A DNA stretch of 53,594 nucleotides from positions 1 through 53,594 of the forward strand of contig CBDUMS010000011.1 of assembly GCA_965368405.1 (NCBI GenBank), read 5' to 3'. The notes beneath the pieces were generated by a model, which saw nothing but the letters and a program-made list of their open reading frames with translations, was not told the DNA's origin and ran no database searches. The translations under genes and the position numbers were made by a program. Origin of the DNA: S012-113 sp965368405. Its GTDB lineage: Bacteria; Bacteroidota; Bacteroidia; Cytophagales; Cyclobacteriaceae. Positions 17,086-24,750 of the stretch are shown here, one piece after another (position 1 is the first letter of the stretch; every line of letters begins with the position of its first letter).

Positions 17086-18204
17086 TTATTCGTCTACACG
17101 GTTAGTAATAACACTCATGCCGCCATAGGCTCCAGGCACAGGCTTCGACACCAATTGCATTCCATCTTCTAAACCACGGACTACAAGAGTATCTGTGGTG
17201 CGATGTACTATGGTAATAGGGGCAATTTGAAGGGTACTATCTTGAACGAAGTACAAGTTACTATCATTTATCAACAGGTTTCTGGCCACTTCAAAGGCAT
17301 TTTCCTTAGGTTTTGCGCTAATAATTGCATTCATAAACATTCCTTCACGCAGGTCTTGCCCTCTCACCTCAATATAAACTTGTATAGTTTGGGTGGTTGG
17401 GTTTACGCTCCCATTAATTCGAGATATTTTACCTTGCCATATTTTATCTGAATCTTCGATATCTGTAATTTTCACAGTTTTGCCAATGATAAGGTCGGGT
17501 AGATATGATTTACTAATTGCAACTTCTAATTCGTAAACAGATGGATCAATCAATTGTCCAAGCCGTTGCCCTGGTCGAACAACCGTTCCTGGATTGACGA
17601 GAGCATCGATTAATACTCCATCGAAGGGAGCGCGTAGCGTATACTTCTGTAGTATAATCTCTTGATTTTTCGTGTTATAATAAGTCGTGTAAATATTCCT
17701 TCCCGTAATAAAAAACTTTTCTTTGTCTGAGGTAGGCTTAGGAAGTTTTCTAATAGGTCTGTCCATGTCGAAATTCTGGACATAGTCATCCCATTTTTTA
17801 TAGGCTTCAGGATAATCTAACCTTAAATCGGGTAGGGCACTGGTAATTAAGTTTTGAAGAACACTTTTCTGAGCTTGAAGGTTAGCATAGAAATCATTAT
17901 TTGTAATGCGAACCATGATCTCCCCAGCTTTGTAAGTTGTACCTGGTTTAAACTCTTTGGTTGTTTGTTCCATTACGCCCTGCACCTCAGAATAAATCTC
18001 TACTCTGTTTTTAGATGTCAATCGACCACTCTCCTGAATGTAAATTGGGACTTCGCTATTCATAACAGTACCAACAAAAACTGTTGGCACTACTTTCTGG
18101 GCCTGAGGTCGCTGTGGTTTCTCTCTACTCGATAGCTTTATTAAGCCATAAACACCGCCGGCGACAATTAATAGTGCTACAACTACGGAAATAACTTTTC
18201 TCAT
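17086..18204 (-). CDS. RND efflux periplasmic adaptor (membrane fusion protein)
   Basis: A 372-residue HlyD/AcrA-type adaptor. An N-terminal membrane anchor (about residues 1-25) is followed by lipoyl half-motifs (SGRLTSKNRVEIYSEVQG and later YTLRAPFDGVLIDALVNPGTVVRPGQ), with a helical hairpin between them that carries an unusually long insert (PEAYKKWDDYVQNFDMDRP). The C-terminal barrel and membrane-proximal domains follow (GKISRINGSVNPTTQTIQVYIE). It joins the inner pump to the outer channel. Sits between marR (13 nt upstream) and the pump gene. Confidence 0.92.
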   Translation of the reverse strand: MRKVISVVVALLIVAGGVYGLIKLSSREKPQRPQAQKVVPTVFVGTVMNSEVPIYIQESGRLTSKNRVEIYSEVQGVMEQTTKEFKPGTTYKAGEIMVRITNNDFYANLQAQKSVLQNLITSALPDLRLDYPEAYKKWDDYVQNFDMDRPIRKLPKPTSDKEKFFITGRNIYTTYYNTKNQEIILQKYTLRAPFDGVLIDALVNPGTVVRPGQRLGQLIDPSVYELEVAISKSYLPDLIIGKTVKITDIEDSDKIWQGKISRINGSVNPTTQTIQVYIEVRGQDLREGMFMNAIISAKPKENAFEVARNLLINDSNLYFVQDSTLQIAPITIVHRTTDTLVVRGLEDGMQLVSKPVPGAYGGMSVITNRVDE

Positions 18205-18217
18205 TGATCTTATTATT

Positions 18218-18667
18218 TTAAGTTAAGACACGCGCTTCGCTAAAAACCTTTGCTTGCACGCTTTTAAGTACTTTTAATGTGGTTTGAACCTCAATTGGAT
18301 CGAGGTCTATGGTTAATTCATATTCAATTTCCTTCATAATAGGCCAGGCTTTCTGAAGCATCTGCTTGCCTTCTTCTGTAAGGTAGATTCTACGTTTCCT
18401 GCGATCTATTTTGCCGGTTATTTTAGAGACCAGACCTTTGTTTTCCAGGGAGGTCACCAGTCTTGCCAGCGACGTCTTATCTCTTTCCGTTAGAAAGGCG
18501 AGGTCATTCTGACTACTTCCTTCCTTTTCGAAAAGCACCCTAAGCAGAACGTATTGATGACGTGTTAAATCTATACCCTGGGATACCATTTTATCATTGA
18601 TATAAATGCTTAATCCCTTAGAGGTAAGTCCAATCCCTTTTAAAATACTATCGGTATTATCTAACAT
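18218..18667 (-). CDS. MarR-family transcriptional regulator
   Basis: About 149 residues when started at the ATG at 18667; an in-frame ATG at 18709 would add 14 residues not typical of the family. The winged helix is clear: SSQNDLAFLTERDKTSLARLVTSLENKGLVSKITG (recognition helix), then the wing with DRRKRRIYLTEEG. It is the first gene of the efflux operon. A perfect 16-bp palindrome lies 45-60 bp upstream of the start, as expected for an autorepressor released by a pump substrate. That control model is inference from family behaviour. Confidence 0.9.
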   Translation of the reverse strand: MLDNTDSILKGIGLTSKGLSIYINDKMVSQGIDLTRHQYVLLRVLFEKEGSSQNDLAFLTERDKTSLARLVTSLENKGLVSKITGKIDRRKRRIYLTEEGKQMLQKAWPIMKEIEYELTIDLDPIEVQTTLKVLKSVQAKVFSEARVLT

Positions 18668-18711
18668 ATCTTGTTTACAGCCGGCAATGATAACAGGATA
18701 AGGCAGCAAAA

Positions 18712-18727
18712 AGTTGCATATGCAACT
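18712..18727. promoter_or_regulatory. 16-bp perfect palindrome, probable MarR operator
   Basis: AGTTGCATATGCAACT is identical to its reverse complement. Its core TTGCATATGCAA has the size and symmetry of MarR-family operators. It lies upstream of the marR start at 18667 and before the only efflux promoter region, so it probably controls the whole marR-to-59-aa operon. Confidence 0.65.
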
Positions 18728-18796
18728 AATTTATTCTTAGTAAAGATTATAAACGGAATAATATTAACCTCAACGGTAATTTAAAGGTTTTTAAGC

Positions 18797-19465
18797 CTAA
18801 AAGCCGAAGCGATATTTTAGAAAGAGATTGAATGCCGGCACAACTGGGCTGTAGGTTTTTCCGAAACCAGGAACGGCGAATATATCGAAATCTGGGCGCA
18901 CTACATCCGAGAGCATCACCCGAACCCGTATTCGTGCTCCCCAATAGAAGTTGCTAAATAACCCCTCTTCCACTCTAAATAATGGGGCTTCTGTATTTAA
19001 TATAAACTCGACCCAGTTCACTTCTAAATCCTCTCGAATAAACTTTTCTTCAACACTCGGCCAAAGCTCACTGGTTATTTCTACTGTGCCCTGGTCTTTA
19101 AAACTTGAGCTTGCATACATAGCCCCTAAGGACAAAGATCTTTTTGGGGCAATATTGAACATGTATTCAAGCCCGGCTCGGTAATAATTGCCTTCAGATA
19201 TATAGCTGCCATTATTTATCACACTCGCTGGTTTTAGATTAGCGTATCCATACTCACCAACAAAAACAACTTTATTAACTATTATGCCAAGACCAAATTC
19301 CCACTTCTCTTGATCTGTAAACAAAACTTCAAATGGCTTAGCGTAATCTACACCAAGTGAAATTCCAAATTCACGGTCCGATGTAACGGCCGTTGTGTCT
19401 TGCGCTGTACTCATCAGAGGTATGATGAGCAAAATGCTAATTATATAAACTTGCCTTAGCGTCAT
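18797..19465 (-). CDS. Outer-membrane beta-barrel-like protein (DUF6048-like)
   Basis: A 222-residue exported protein: signal peptide with cleavage near MSTAQD, then alternating aromatic strands (FGISLGVDYAKPFEVL, FGLGIIVNKVVFVGEYGYA, YRAGLEYMFNIAP) and a C-terminal phenylalanine in FLKYRFGF, as in outer-membrane barrels. It overlaps the end of the lipoprotein gene upstream by 29 bp. In Bacteroidota a pair annotated DUF6452 then DUF6048 occurs together; I recall that pattern and the match here is by eye. Function unknown. Confidence 0.75.
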   Translation of the reverse strand: MTLRQVYIISILLIIPLMSTAQDTTAVTSDREFGISLGVDYAKPFEVLFTDQEKWEFGLGIIVNKVVFVGEYGYANLKPASVINNGSYISEGNYYRAGLEYMFNIAPKRSLSLGAMYASSSFKDQGTVEITSELWPSVEEKFIREDLEVNWVEFILNTEAPLFRVEEGLFSNFYWGARIRVRVMLSDVVRPDFDIFAVPGFGKTYSPVVPAFNLFLKYRFGF

Positions 19466-19925
19466 TGCTTATACATTGGTTATTGTCGCTCTCTTTGCAT
19501 TCTAAATTATGGTCAGTGAAATCACTATTAAAGTTTGTGATATCGCACTGTACAACTATATAATTATCGTCACGACGAACAAACTCTCTATTATATGCTA
19601 TAGTTACAGTATTGGTAAGATAGTTGCCAAGGTCAGCCGTGTCGCGGTATACCAGCTTGAATTCTGATATGTCGTTGTTCATATCAAGCGGAAACTTGAA
19701 CGAATGGGTTGTGTCATTGAAGTGGCGAAGTGATTCTGTAGAAATTAGATTTACCGAATCAATTATAATGACTCTTCTAGTGGTGTCAGCACTAGAGGTA
19801 TCGGGAAAGTTATAGAATCTTACCAAGACATTCGGTTCTTCTGTAAACGGTTCGCAATTATTACAATCATTGCAGCTAACCACCCAGAAACCAAGAAGTA
19901 CAATAACTATGGCTAAAATTCTCAT
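19437..19925 (-). CDS. Lipoprotein (DUF6452-like)
   Basis: A 162-residue lipoprotein: hydrophobic leader and lipobox V-V-S-C with the lipidated cysteine near residue 18, followed by a cysteine-rich NDCNNCEPF. The body is a beta-rich domain with FRLVYRDTADLGNYL-like strands, and the C-terminal part holds further cysteines (ECKESDNNQC). Its 3' end overlaps the beta-barrel gene, so the two products probably act together in the envelope. No known activity. Confidence 0.75.
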   Translation of the reverse strand: MRILAIVIVLLGFWVVSCNDCNNCEPFTEEPNVLVRFYNFPDTSSADTTRRVIIIDSVNLISTESLRHFNDTTHSFKFPLDMNNDISEFKLVYRDTADLGNYLTNTVTIAYNREFVRRDDNYIVVQCDITNFNSDFTDHNLECKESDNNQCISNDAKASLYN

Positions 19926-19973
19926 TGCAACAAAAATCTACTTTTATAAACCAAATTCCATGATTTTGTGACA

Positions 19974-22481
19974 CTAAATCGGATCAACATCGACACTAAC
20001 CACGATTTTGCGGAACTCTTTTTGCGTTGTTAGGTTTACTACCTGGCGCTGGAGTTCTTTTTTTATTCCTGCTACATCTTTATCTCTTCCCAATTTTAAA
20101 TAGAGATCTCGTAAATAGCGATCCCTTATTTTAGCGATAACTGGGGTTACCGGCCCAAGGACTATATTCTCTCCAAAGGCATTAACTAGTGATTGATAAA
20201 GTTGAGTAGTTGCATTTAATGCAGTTTGATTATCACGGTCTTTAACCGTTAGTTTAATCACTCGTGAAAAGGGCGGGTAGCTGAAGAGTCGGCGCTCTTC
20301 GATTTCGGTCTGATAAAAGTCATCGTAATTCTGATCCAGGATAGCTTGCAATATGGGTTGGGAAGGATTGAAGGTCTGAATAAGCACTTTTCCTAGTTTG
20401 TCTGATCTTCCTGCTCGTCCCGCTACTTGTACGGCAAGCTGGAAAGTCCTTTCGTTGGAACGGAAGTCTGGGAATCGTAACATTCTGTCTAAATCAATTA
20501 TGCCCACTAGTCCTACATTAGCAAAATCTAGGCCTTTAGCAACCATCTGTGTACCCACCAGAATTTTCGTTTTACCGGAATCGAAATCGGTCAGAATTCT
20601 TTGATGTGCTGTTTTGCCACGCGTTGTATCGAGATCTAATCTTTTCACCTCCACGTCCGGAAGGTTCAGCTTAAGCTCTTCTTCCAGTTGTTCTGTACCA
20701 AAACTTACGGTTTTCAAGGTGTGAGAACCACATGCCGCGCAGGTGTTTGGTGGTGGAATTTTGTATCCACAATAATGGCAGCGTAGTTCATTATTGTATT
20801 GATGAAACGTAAGGCTGACATCGCATCGAACACATTTATTTACCCACCCACAGGTATCGCAGGAAATAAAGGGAGCATAACCTCTACGATTTTGAAAAAT
20901 TATTATCTGCTCATCATTAGCCAGGGTTTCCTTAATAGCATCCATAAGTTCGATGCTAAAATTGCCTTTCATGGTTTTGGTTTTGGCAGCTCTGTTCAAA
21001 TCGATTGTGGCGAGAACGGGTAGTTTAGAATCGCCATAGCGTTTATTAATGCCCACATAGCCGTATTTTTGGTTTTTTGCCAGGTAATAAGTTTCAAGGG
21101 CAGGGGTAGCGGTGCCCAAGATGGTTTTGGCATTATGAATATTGGCAAGCATCAAGGCTGAATCTTTCGCATTATATCGAGGGGCAGGGTCGTACTGTTT
21201 AAATGAAGACTCGTGTTCTTCGTCTATGATGATTAAGCCTAAATCGGCGTAAGGTAAAAAAACCGAAGACCGCACCCCAACAATTAAATTGATTTCACCT
21301 GCCGAGAGCTTCTTCCAAACTTCTACGCGCTCATTAGCCGAAAACTTCGAATGATATACCCCCATCGCATCTCCGAATACCAGCAATAGCCGTGAGACAA
21401 TTTGTCCGGTTAAGGCAATTTCGGGTAAAAGGTATAGTACTTGGTGGCCAGCATTAAGTGTTTCTTTAATCAAATCGATATAAATCTCTGTTTTACCACT
21501 CCCGGTAATGCCATGAACGAGTACTGTATCGGTTTCCTCCAGCGCGGTAAGGATTTCATCTTTAGCTTTAATTTGGGCTTTAGATAGCTCGTATGATTTT
21601 AGCTTGTGGGTATAGCTTGCAAAACGCGATACCTCTTTATAATACTGTTCAAGAACACCCTTGCTCACCAAGGATTTAAGTGATGATGGCGACACGCCTT
21701 GTGCAAGCAGTACCTCTTGAGCAATTCCTTCTTTATTCAGGTCTGGGTTTTCGAAAATGGGTATTGCATTCAGGTAGCTCAATACTAATTCGAGCTGCTT
21801 ATTTTTTTTCTCCAGCTGGGCAAAAAGTTCTTCAAGCTTGGCTTCAGAATTCACGTAGGTCTCGTGCAGCCGGATAAACCTTTTTCTGCGTGGCGAATAC
21901 TTTTCTTTTATCGAATCTATAACTAAGATGGCCTCTTTTTCCAACAAGGCCTTTAGCACTTTCGAAATATTCTTATAACCAACCAACTCGCTAAGCAAAG
22001 CAGATTCGATAGGCTTATCTTCTGCCAACTGCTGTAATACTAGCTGTTCTTCGATAGAGAGCACCTGTTCTTCTGCATCGAAATACGGATTACGCTGAAC
22101 TAAAGAGGTTGTATCTATTTTTAAACCAGCAGGCAATGCTGCCTGAAGAACTTCGCCGGGTGTGCACATATAGTATCGCGCCATCCACTCAAAAAACTTA
22201 AACTGCTGGTTGTTAATCGAAGGTGTACTATCGAGAGTGTCAATTATATATTTTGCTTCATACGATTTTGGCGGCGATTGGTGGATGGTTCGAATTATTC
22301 CCGTAAGTATTCTTGTTCGACCAAATGGTACAACAATCCTTCCACCTACAATCACGTAATCCTCAAGGTCCCTCGGCACCCGATAGGTGAATAACTTTGG
22401 AATGGGCAACGGCAGTATAGCATCAACAAATATTGTTGGGGAAAAACTGGTTTTAGATTCAGTGAGCTCTAACTGCGACAA
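19974..22481 (-). CDS. priA: Primosomal protein N' (replication restart helicase PriA)
   Basis: An 835-residue PriA. The N-terminal 3'-DNA-end-binding domain starts ILPLPIPKLFTYRVP; Walker A is GITGSGKT (324-331) and the DEEH box is at 420-423. Four CxxC pairs form the two-zinc cluster (CDTC, CVRC, CHYC, CAAC). The helicase C-terminal part includes VGTQMVAKGLDF and QVAGRAGR. It reloads the replisome at stalled forks. The start is TTG at 22481: no ATG occurs in frame until about residue 100, and the domain alignment needs the upstream residues. TAGCTTTG lies just upstream. Confidence 0.96.
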   Translation of the reverse strand: MSQLELTESKTSFSPTIFVDAILPLPIPKLFTYRVPRDLEDYVIVGGRIVVPFGRTRILTGIIRTIHQSPPKSYEAKYIIDTLDSTPSINNQQFKFFEWMARYYMCTPGEVLQAALPAGLKIDTTSLVQRNPYFDAEEQVLSIEEQLVLQQLAEDKPIESALLSELVGYKNISKVLKALLEKEAILVIDSIKEKYSPRRKRFIRLHETYVNSEAKLEELFAQLEKKNKQLELVLSYLNAIPIFENPDLNKEGIAQEVLLAQGVSPSSLKSLVSKGVLEQYYKEVSRFASYTHKLKSYELSKAQIKAKDEILTALEETDTVLVHGITGSGKTEIYIDLIKETLNAGHQVLYLLPEIALTGQIVSRLLLVFGDAMGVYHSKFSANERVEVWKKLSAGEINLIVGVRSSVFLPYADLGLIIIDEEHESSFKQYDPAPRYNAKDSALMLANIHNAKTILGTATPALETYYLAKNQKYGYVGINKRYGDSKLPVLATIDLNRAAKTKTMKGNFSIELMDAIKETLANDEQIIIFQNRRGYAPFISCDTCGWVNKCVRCDVSLTFHQYNNELRCHYCGYKIPPPNTCAACGSHTLKTVSFGTEQLEEELKLNLPDVEVKRLDLDTTRGKTAHQRILTDFDSGKTKILVGTQMVAKGLDFANVGLVGIIDLDRMLRFPDFRSNERTFQLAVQVAGRAGRSDKLGKVLIQTFNPSQPILQAILDQNYDDFYQTEIEERRLFSYPPFSRVIKLTVKDRDNQTALNATTQLYQSLVNAFGENIVLGPVTPVIAKIRDRYLRDLYLKLGRDKDVAGIKKELQRQVVNLTTQKEFRKIVVSVDVDPI

Positions 22482-22497
22482 AGGAATGTGTTTTTTT

Positions 22498-22505
22498 CAA
22501 AGCTA
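22498..22505 (-). promoter_or_regulatory. TAnnTTTG box before priA
   Basis: TAGCTTTG on the minus strand matches the Bacteroidota -7 consensus, 16 nt before the TTG start of priA. I see no good TTG at the -33 distance, so it is weaker than the rpsF example. Confidence 0.35.
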
Positions 22506-22512
22506 CTATTTG

Positions 22513-23490
22513 TCATTCGAATATCTGATCCTTTACCAGAGCAATTTCTTTTGAAACATCAACCTGTGTCGGAAGTTCCTCGAGGTTTTTTAACAACTTT
22601 CTTAAGAACTCCTGATGAGACTTGGAAGTAGAGTTAAAGGGTTTATGATTTAAGGCCGAAATAATTTTTTGCCAGTTTCCCTTAAATTCAAACAGGTTGT
22701 CCTCGAAGTAAGAAGCGCTGAAATGATCCCAGATGTACTCTACAGCTTGCTCATTAGGATGAATCATATCCTGTTTGTAAAATCTATAATCTCGGAGATC
22801 ATCGAGCATAATTTCATATGCAGGATAATAGCTGGTATTTGAATGGGTGGATTCTAAATACTGCGCTAGTAACCGTAGTGTGGACTTGCTTACCGAATTG
22901 TCGGCTAATCCGTCTCTGGTATGACGAACCGGGCTTACGGTTAACAATATCTTTAAATTAGGATTAAAGCGCTTCACTTCCTTAATAAATTGATTATAGT
23001 GCTGCTTTAACTCTTCCAGCTCGAGCAGTGATTTGCTAAACTCTTTCGCAGGTATCTTTTGGCAGTTCGTAACCATAGTATCTGTAGCCAAATGACGATA
23101 GGCAAAAGCAGTGCCGAATGTGATAAATAACCAGTTTGCGGTTCTTAATTGCCTGTGCGTCTGATCAATCTTAGCCCGAATTTGCAGAGTGAGTTCATCT
23201 ATACTTCTGCCACTAAACGAAGAATGCAGATGAAGATTTTTGAAGACTCCGTCCGCCTGCACAAAGCTAGTAGTAGGAGGGAGCTCATTCTCTTTCGACC
23301 AATTAAGTAGTCGAATTATAGAAAGTGGATCGAAAACAGTTCCAAATGGGTTAACGAGAGATTCTATCTTCTGTTCAACTAATTTTTCGCCGATGCTATT
23401 TGCAAAACACGAGCCTATAGTCAGAACTCTATCTCCCAGTTTTAGTTTGTGAGGAGGGTTGAATGCTTCGATTTCAGTCCTGAATTTCAT
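22513..23490 (-). CDS. GSCFA-domain protein (SGNH-hydrolase-like)
   Basis: A 325-residue protein carrying the motif that names the family, GSCFA, in VLTIGSCFANSIG (about residues 27-31). Later blocks IFITFGTAFAYRH-like and LLTVSPVRHTRDG also fit GSCFA, and DMIHPNEQAVEYIWDHF resembles the Asp-x-x-His block of SGNH/GDSL esterases. The family is presumed hydrolytic, but substrates are not established. There is no signal peptide, so it is probably cytoplasmic. A 21-bp inverted repeat ends 9 nt before the start codon, and the ribosomal terminator lies just beyond that. Confidence 0.85.
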   Translation of the reverse strand: MKFRTEIEAFNPPHKLKLGDRVLTIGSCFANSIGEKLVEQKIESLVNPFGTVFDPLSIIRLLNWSKENELPPTTSFVQADGVFKNLHLHSSFSGRSIDELTLQIRAKIDQTHRQLRTANWLFITFGTAFAYRHLATDTMVTNCQKIPAKEFSKSLLELEELKQHYNQFIKEVKRFNPNLKILLTVSPVRHTRDGLADNSVSKSTLRLLAQYLESTHSNTSYYPAYEIMLDDLRDYRFYKQDMIHPNEQAVEYIWDHFSASYFEDNLFEFKGNWQKIISALNHKPFNSTSKSHQEFLRKLLKNLEELPTQVDVSKEIALVKDQIFE

Positions 23491-23498
23491 ACTCTAAA

Positions 23499-23519
23499 TC
23501 TACTGAATATTTCAGTAGA
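23499..23519. promoter_or_regulatory. Perfect inverted repeat (9-3-9) before the GSCFA gene
   Basis: TCTACTGAA at 23499-23507 and TTCAGTAGA at 23511-23519 are exact reverse complements separated by TAT. On the minus strand it ends 9 nt before the GSCFA ATG (23490) and lies downstream of the rplI terminator hairpin. It could be an operator or a leader hairpin; a 3-nt loop is tight but allowed. Confidence 0.5.
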
Positions 23520-23531
23520 AAAAGCCAATAA

Positions 23532-23563
23532 AAAAGGCTACCAATAGTTATTAGTAGCCTTTT
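23532..23563 (-). terminator. Rho-independent terminator of rpsF-rpsR-rplI
   Basis: AAAAGGCTAC and GTAGCCTTTT form a perfect 10-bp stem with a 12-nt loop; on the minus strand it is followed by a T-rich tract. It starts about 20 nt after the rplI stop codon. The A-rich and T-rich flanks could also let it work in the other direction, but no plus-strand gene ends here. Confidence 0.8.
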
Positions 23564-23582
23564 AGTTAAAGTTTAGCGTAAT

Positions 23583-24026
23583 TTAAACCGCTACCACTTT
23601 AAAGTTGATTTCAGCTTTAACTTCTTTATGAAGTTCAACAAGTGCTTCGTAATCACCTACTGATTTGATATCTGACTTGAAAGAAATTCTTCTTCTATCG
23701 ATATCAAAACCATTACTAGCGAGTAACTCCGCAAGTTGTAAAGGTGTAACTGCACCAAATATTTTACCTGATTCGCCGGTTTTTGCACCGATTTCCAGAT
23801 TTAATGCTTCGATTTTCTCGGCAAGAGCCAAGGCATCACTCTTAAGTTTTTCTGCTTTATGTGCAGCCTGACGAATATTTTCGTCGATCATCTTACGGTT
23901 AGAGTTATTTGCTAAAATTGCAATTCCTCTAGGGATAAGATAATTTCTGCCATATCCAGGTTTAACTTTTACCGTGTCGTACTTATACCCAATTCCGGGC
24001 ATGTCCTGTTTTAATATAACTTCCAT
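23583..24026 (-). CDS. rplI: 50S ribosomal protein L9
   Basis: A 147-residue L9. The N-terminal domain begins MEVILKQDMPGIGYKYDTVKVKPGYGRNYLIPRGIA-like and is diagnostic, followed by the long connecting helix (DENIRQAAHKAEKLKSDALA) and the rRNA-binding C-terminal domain. Last gene of the rpsF-rpsR-rplI operon, 7 nt after rpsR, with a clear terminator downstream. Confidence 0.97.
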   Translation of the reverse strand: MEVILKQDMPGIGYKYDTVKVKPGYGRNYLIPRGIAILANNSNRKMIDENIRQAAHKAEKLKSDALALAEKIEALNLEIGAKTGESGKIFGAVTPLQLAELLASNGFDIDRRRISFKSDIKSVGDYEALVELHKEVKAEINFKVVAV

Positions 24027-24033
24027 GGCTTAC

Positions 24034-24285
24034 TTATCTAATTGAATCCGTTACATACGGTAATACCGCAATATGACGAGCTCTTTTAACCGCTTGCGTA
24101 ATTTTCTTCTGGTACTTAATGCTTGTACCTGTTAAGCGTCGAGGTAATATTTTACCCTGATCGTTCAGAAACTGATATAAAAATTTAGGGTCTTTATAGT
24201 CGATATACTTGATACCGGCTTTTGTGATCCTGCAATATTTAGGTTTCTCGTCCTGACGCGTTATGCTTTCGTTTTGTAGTGTCAT
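24034..24285 (-). CDS. rpsR: 30S ribosomal protein S18
   Basis: An 83-residue S18, partner of S6 on the small-subunit platform. The core KYIDYKDPKFLYQFLNDQGK and PRRLTGTSIKYQKKI is strongly conserved, with the terminal KRARHIAVLPYV. It overlaps the rpsF stop by 4 bp, so translation is coupled in the standard S6-S18-L9 order. Confidence 0.97.
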   Translation of the reverse strand: MTLQNESITRQDEKPKYCRITKAGIKYIDYKDPKFLYQFLNDQGKILPRRLTGTSIKYQKKITQAVKRARHIAVLPYVTDSIR

Positions 24286-24644
24286 GCTGCTGTCTCCTCT
24301 TTTGCTTTTTTCTGATTGAACTCTCCTTTTCTTCGCTTCTCGTTATACTTCAAAGCGTGTTTGTCGAGGGAAACTGTTAAAAAGCGCATAACGCTTTCGT
24401 CCCTGCGAAACTCCGTCTCTAATTTGTCGATAACAGAAGGTTCAGCGTCATATTCAAGAAGGTTGTAGAACCCGGTAGATTTATGCTGAATCTGATAAGC
24501 GAGCTTCTTTAAGCCCCATATCTCTTCATTCACAATCTTTGCACCAGAATCCTTTAACAACTTAACATACTTCTTGACAGCATCCTTCATCTGCTCTTCA
24601 GACAAAACGGGAGTTAAAATGAATACCGTCTCGTAATTTTTCAT
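24282..24644 (-). CDS. rpsF: 30S ribosomal protein S6
   Basis: A 120-residue S6: NYETVFILTPVLSEEQ at the start, WGLKKLAYQIQHKSTGFYNLLEY in the middle, and a lysine/glutamate-rich tail. Its own promoter is clear 27-57 nt upstream. I did not see the S6:S18 leader motif known from some phyla in the short leader. Confidence 0.97.
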   Translation of the reverse strand: MKNYETVFILTPVLSEEQMKDAVKKYVKLLKDSGAKIVNEEIWGLKKLAYQIQHKSTGFYNLLEYDAEPSVIDKLETEFRRDESVMRFLTVSLDKHALKYNEKRRKGEFNQKKAKEETAA

Positions 24645-24670
24645 TTGTTATAGTTTTAAATTTCGGAGTG

Positions 24671-24701
24671 CAAAAATATGGAAAGGTTTTAAAAAAGCAA
24701 A
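24671..24701 (-). promoter_or_regulatory. Strong Bacteroidota promoter of the S6-S18-L9 operon
   Basis: On the minus strand TTTG (24698-24701) and TATTTTTG (24671-24678) are 19 bp apart. Both elements match the Bacteroidota consensus exactly, and the -7 box lies 26 nt before the rpsF ATG. Confidence 0.7.
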
Positions 24702-24750
24702 GGAAATCACCAAACGATGATTCCCTTCAATGCTATTAATTATGAACTGC

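Noticed and set aside
18668..18709. 14-residue N-terminal extension of the MarR protein
   Set aside because: The extra residues (ending in GCKQD) are not typical of MarR proteins and bring the start very close to the palindrome; the ATG at 18667 fits better.
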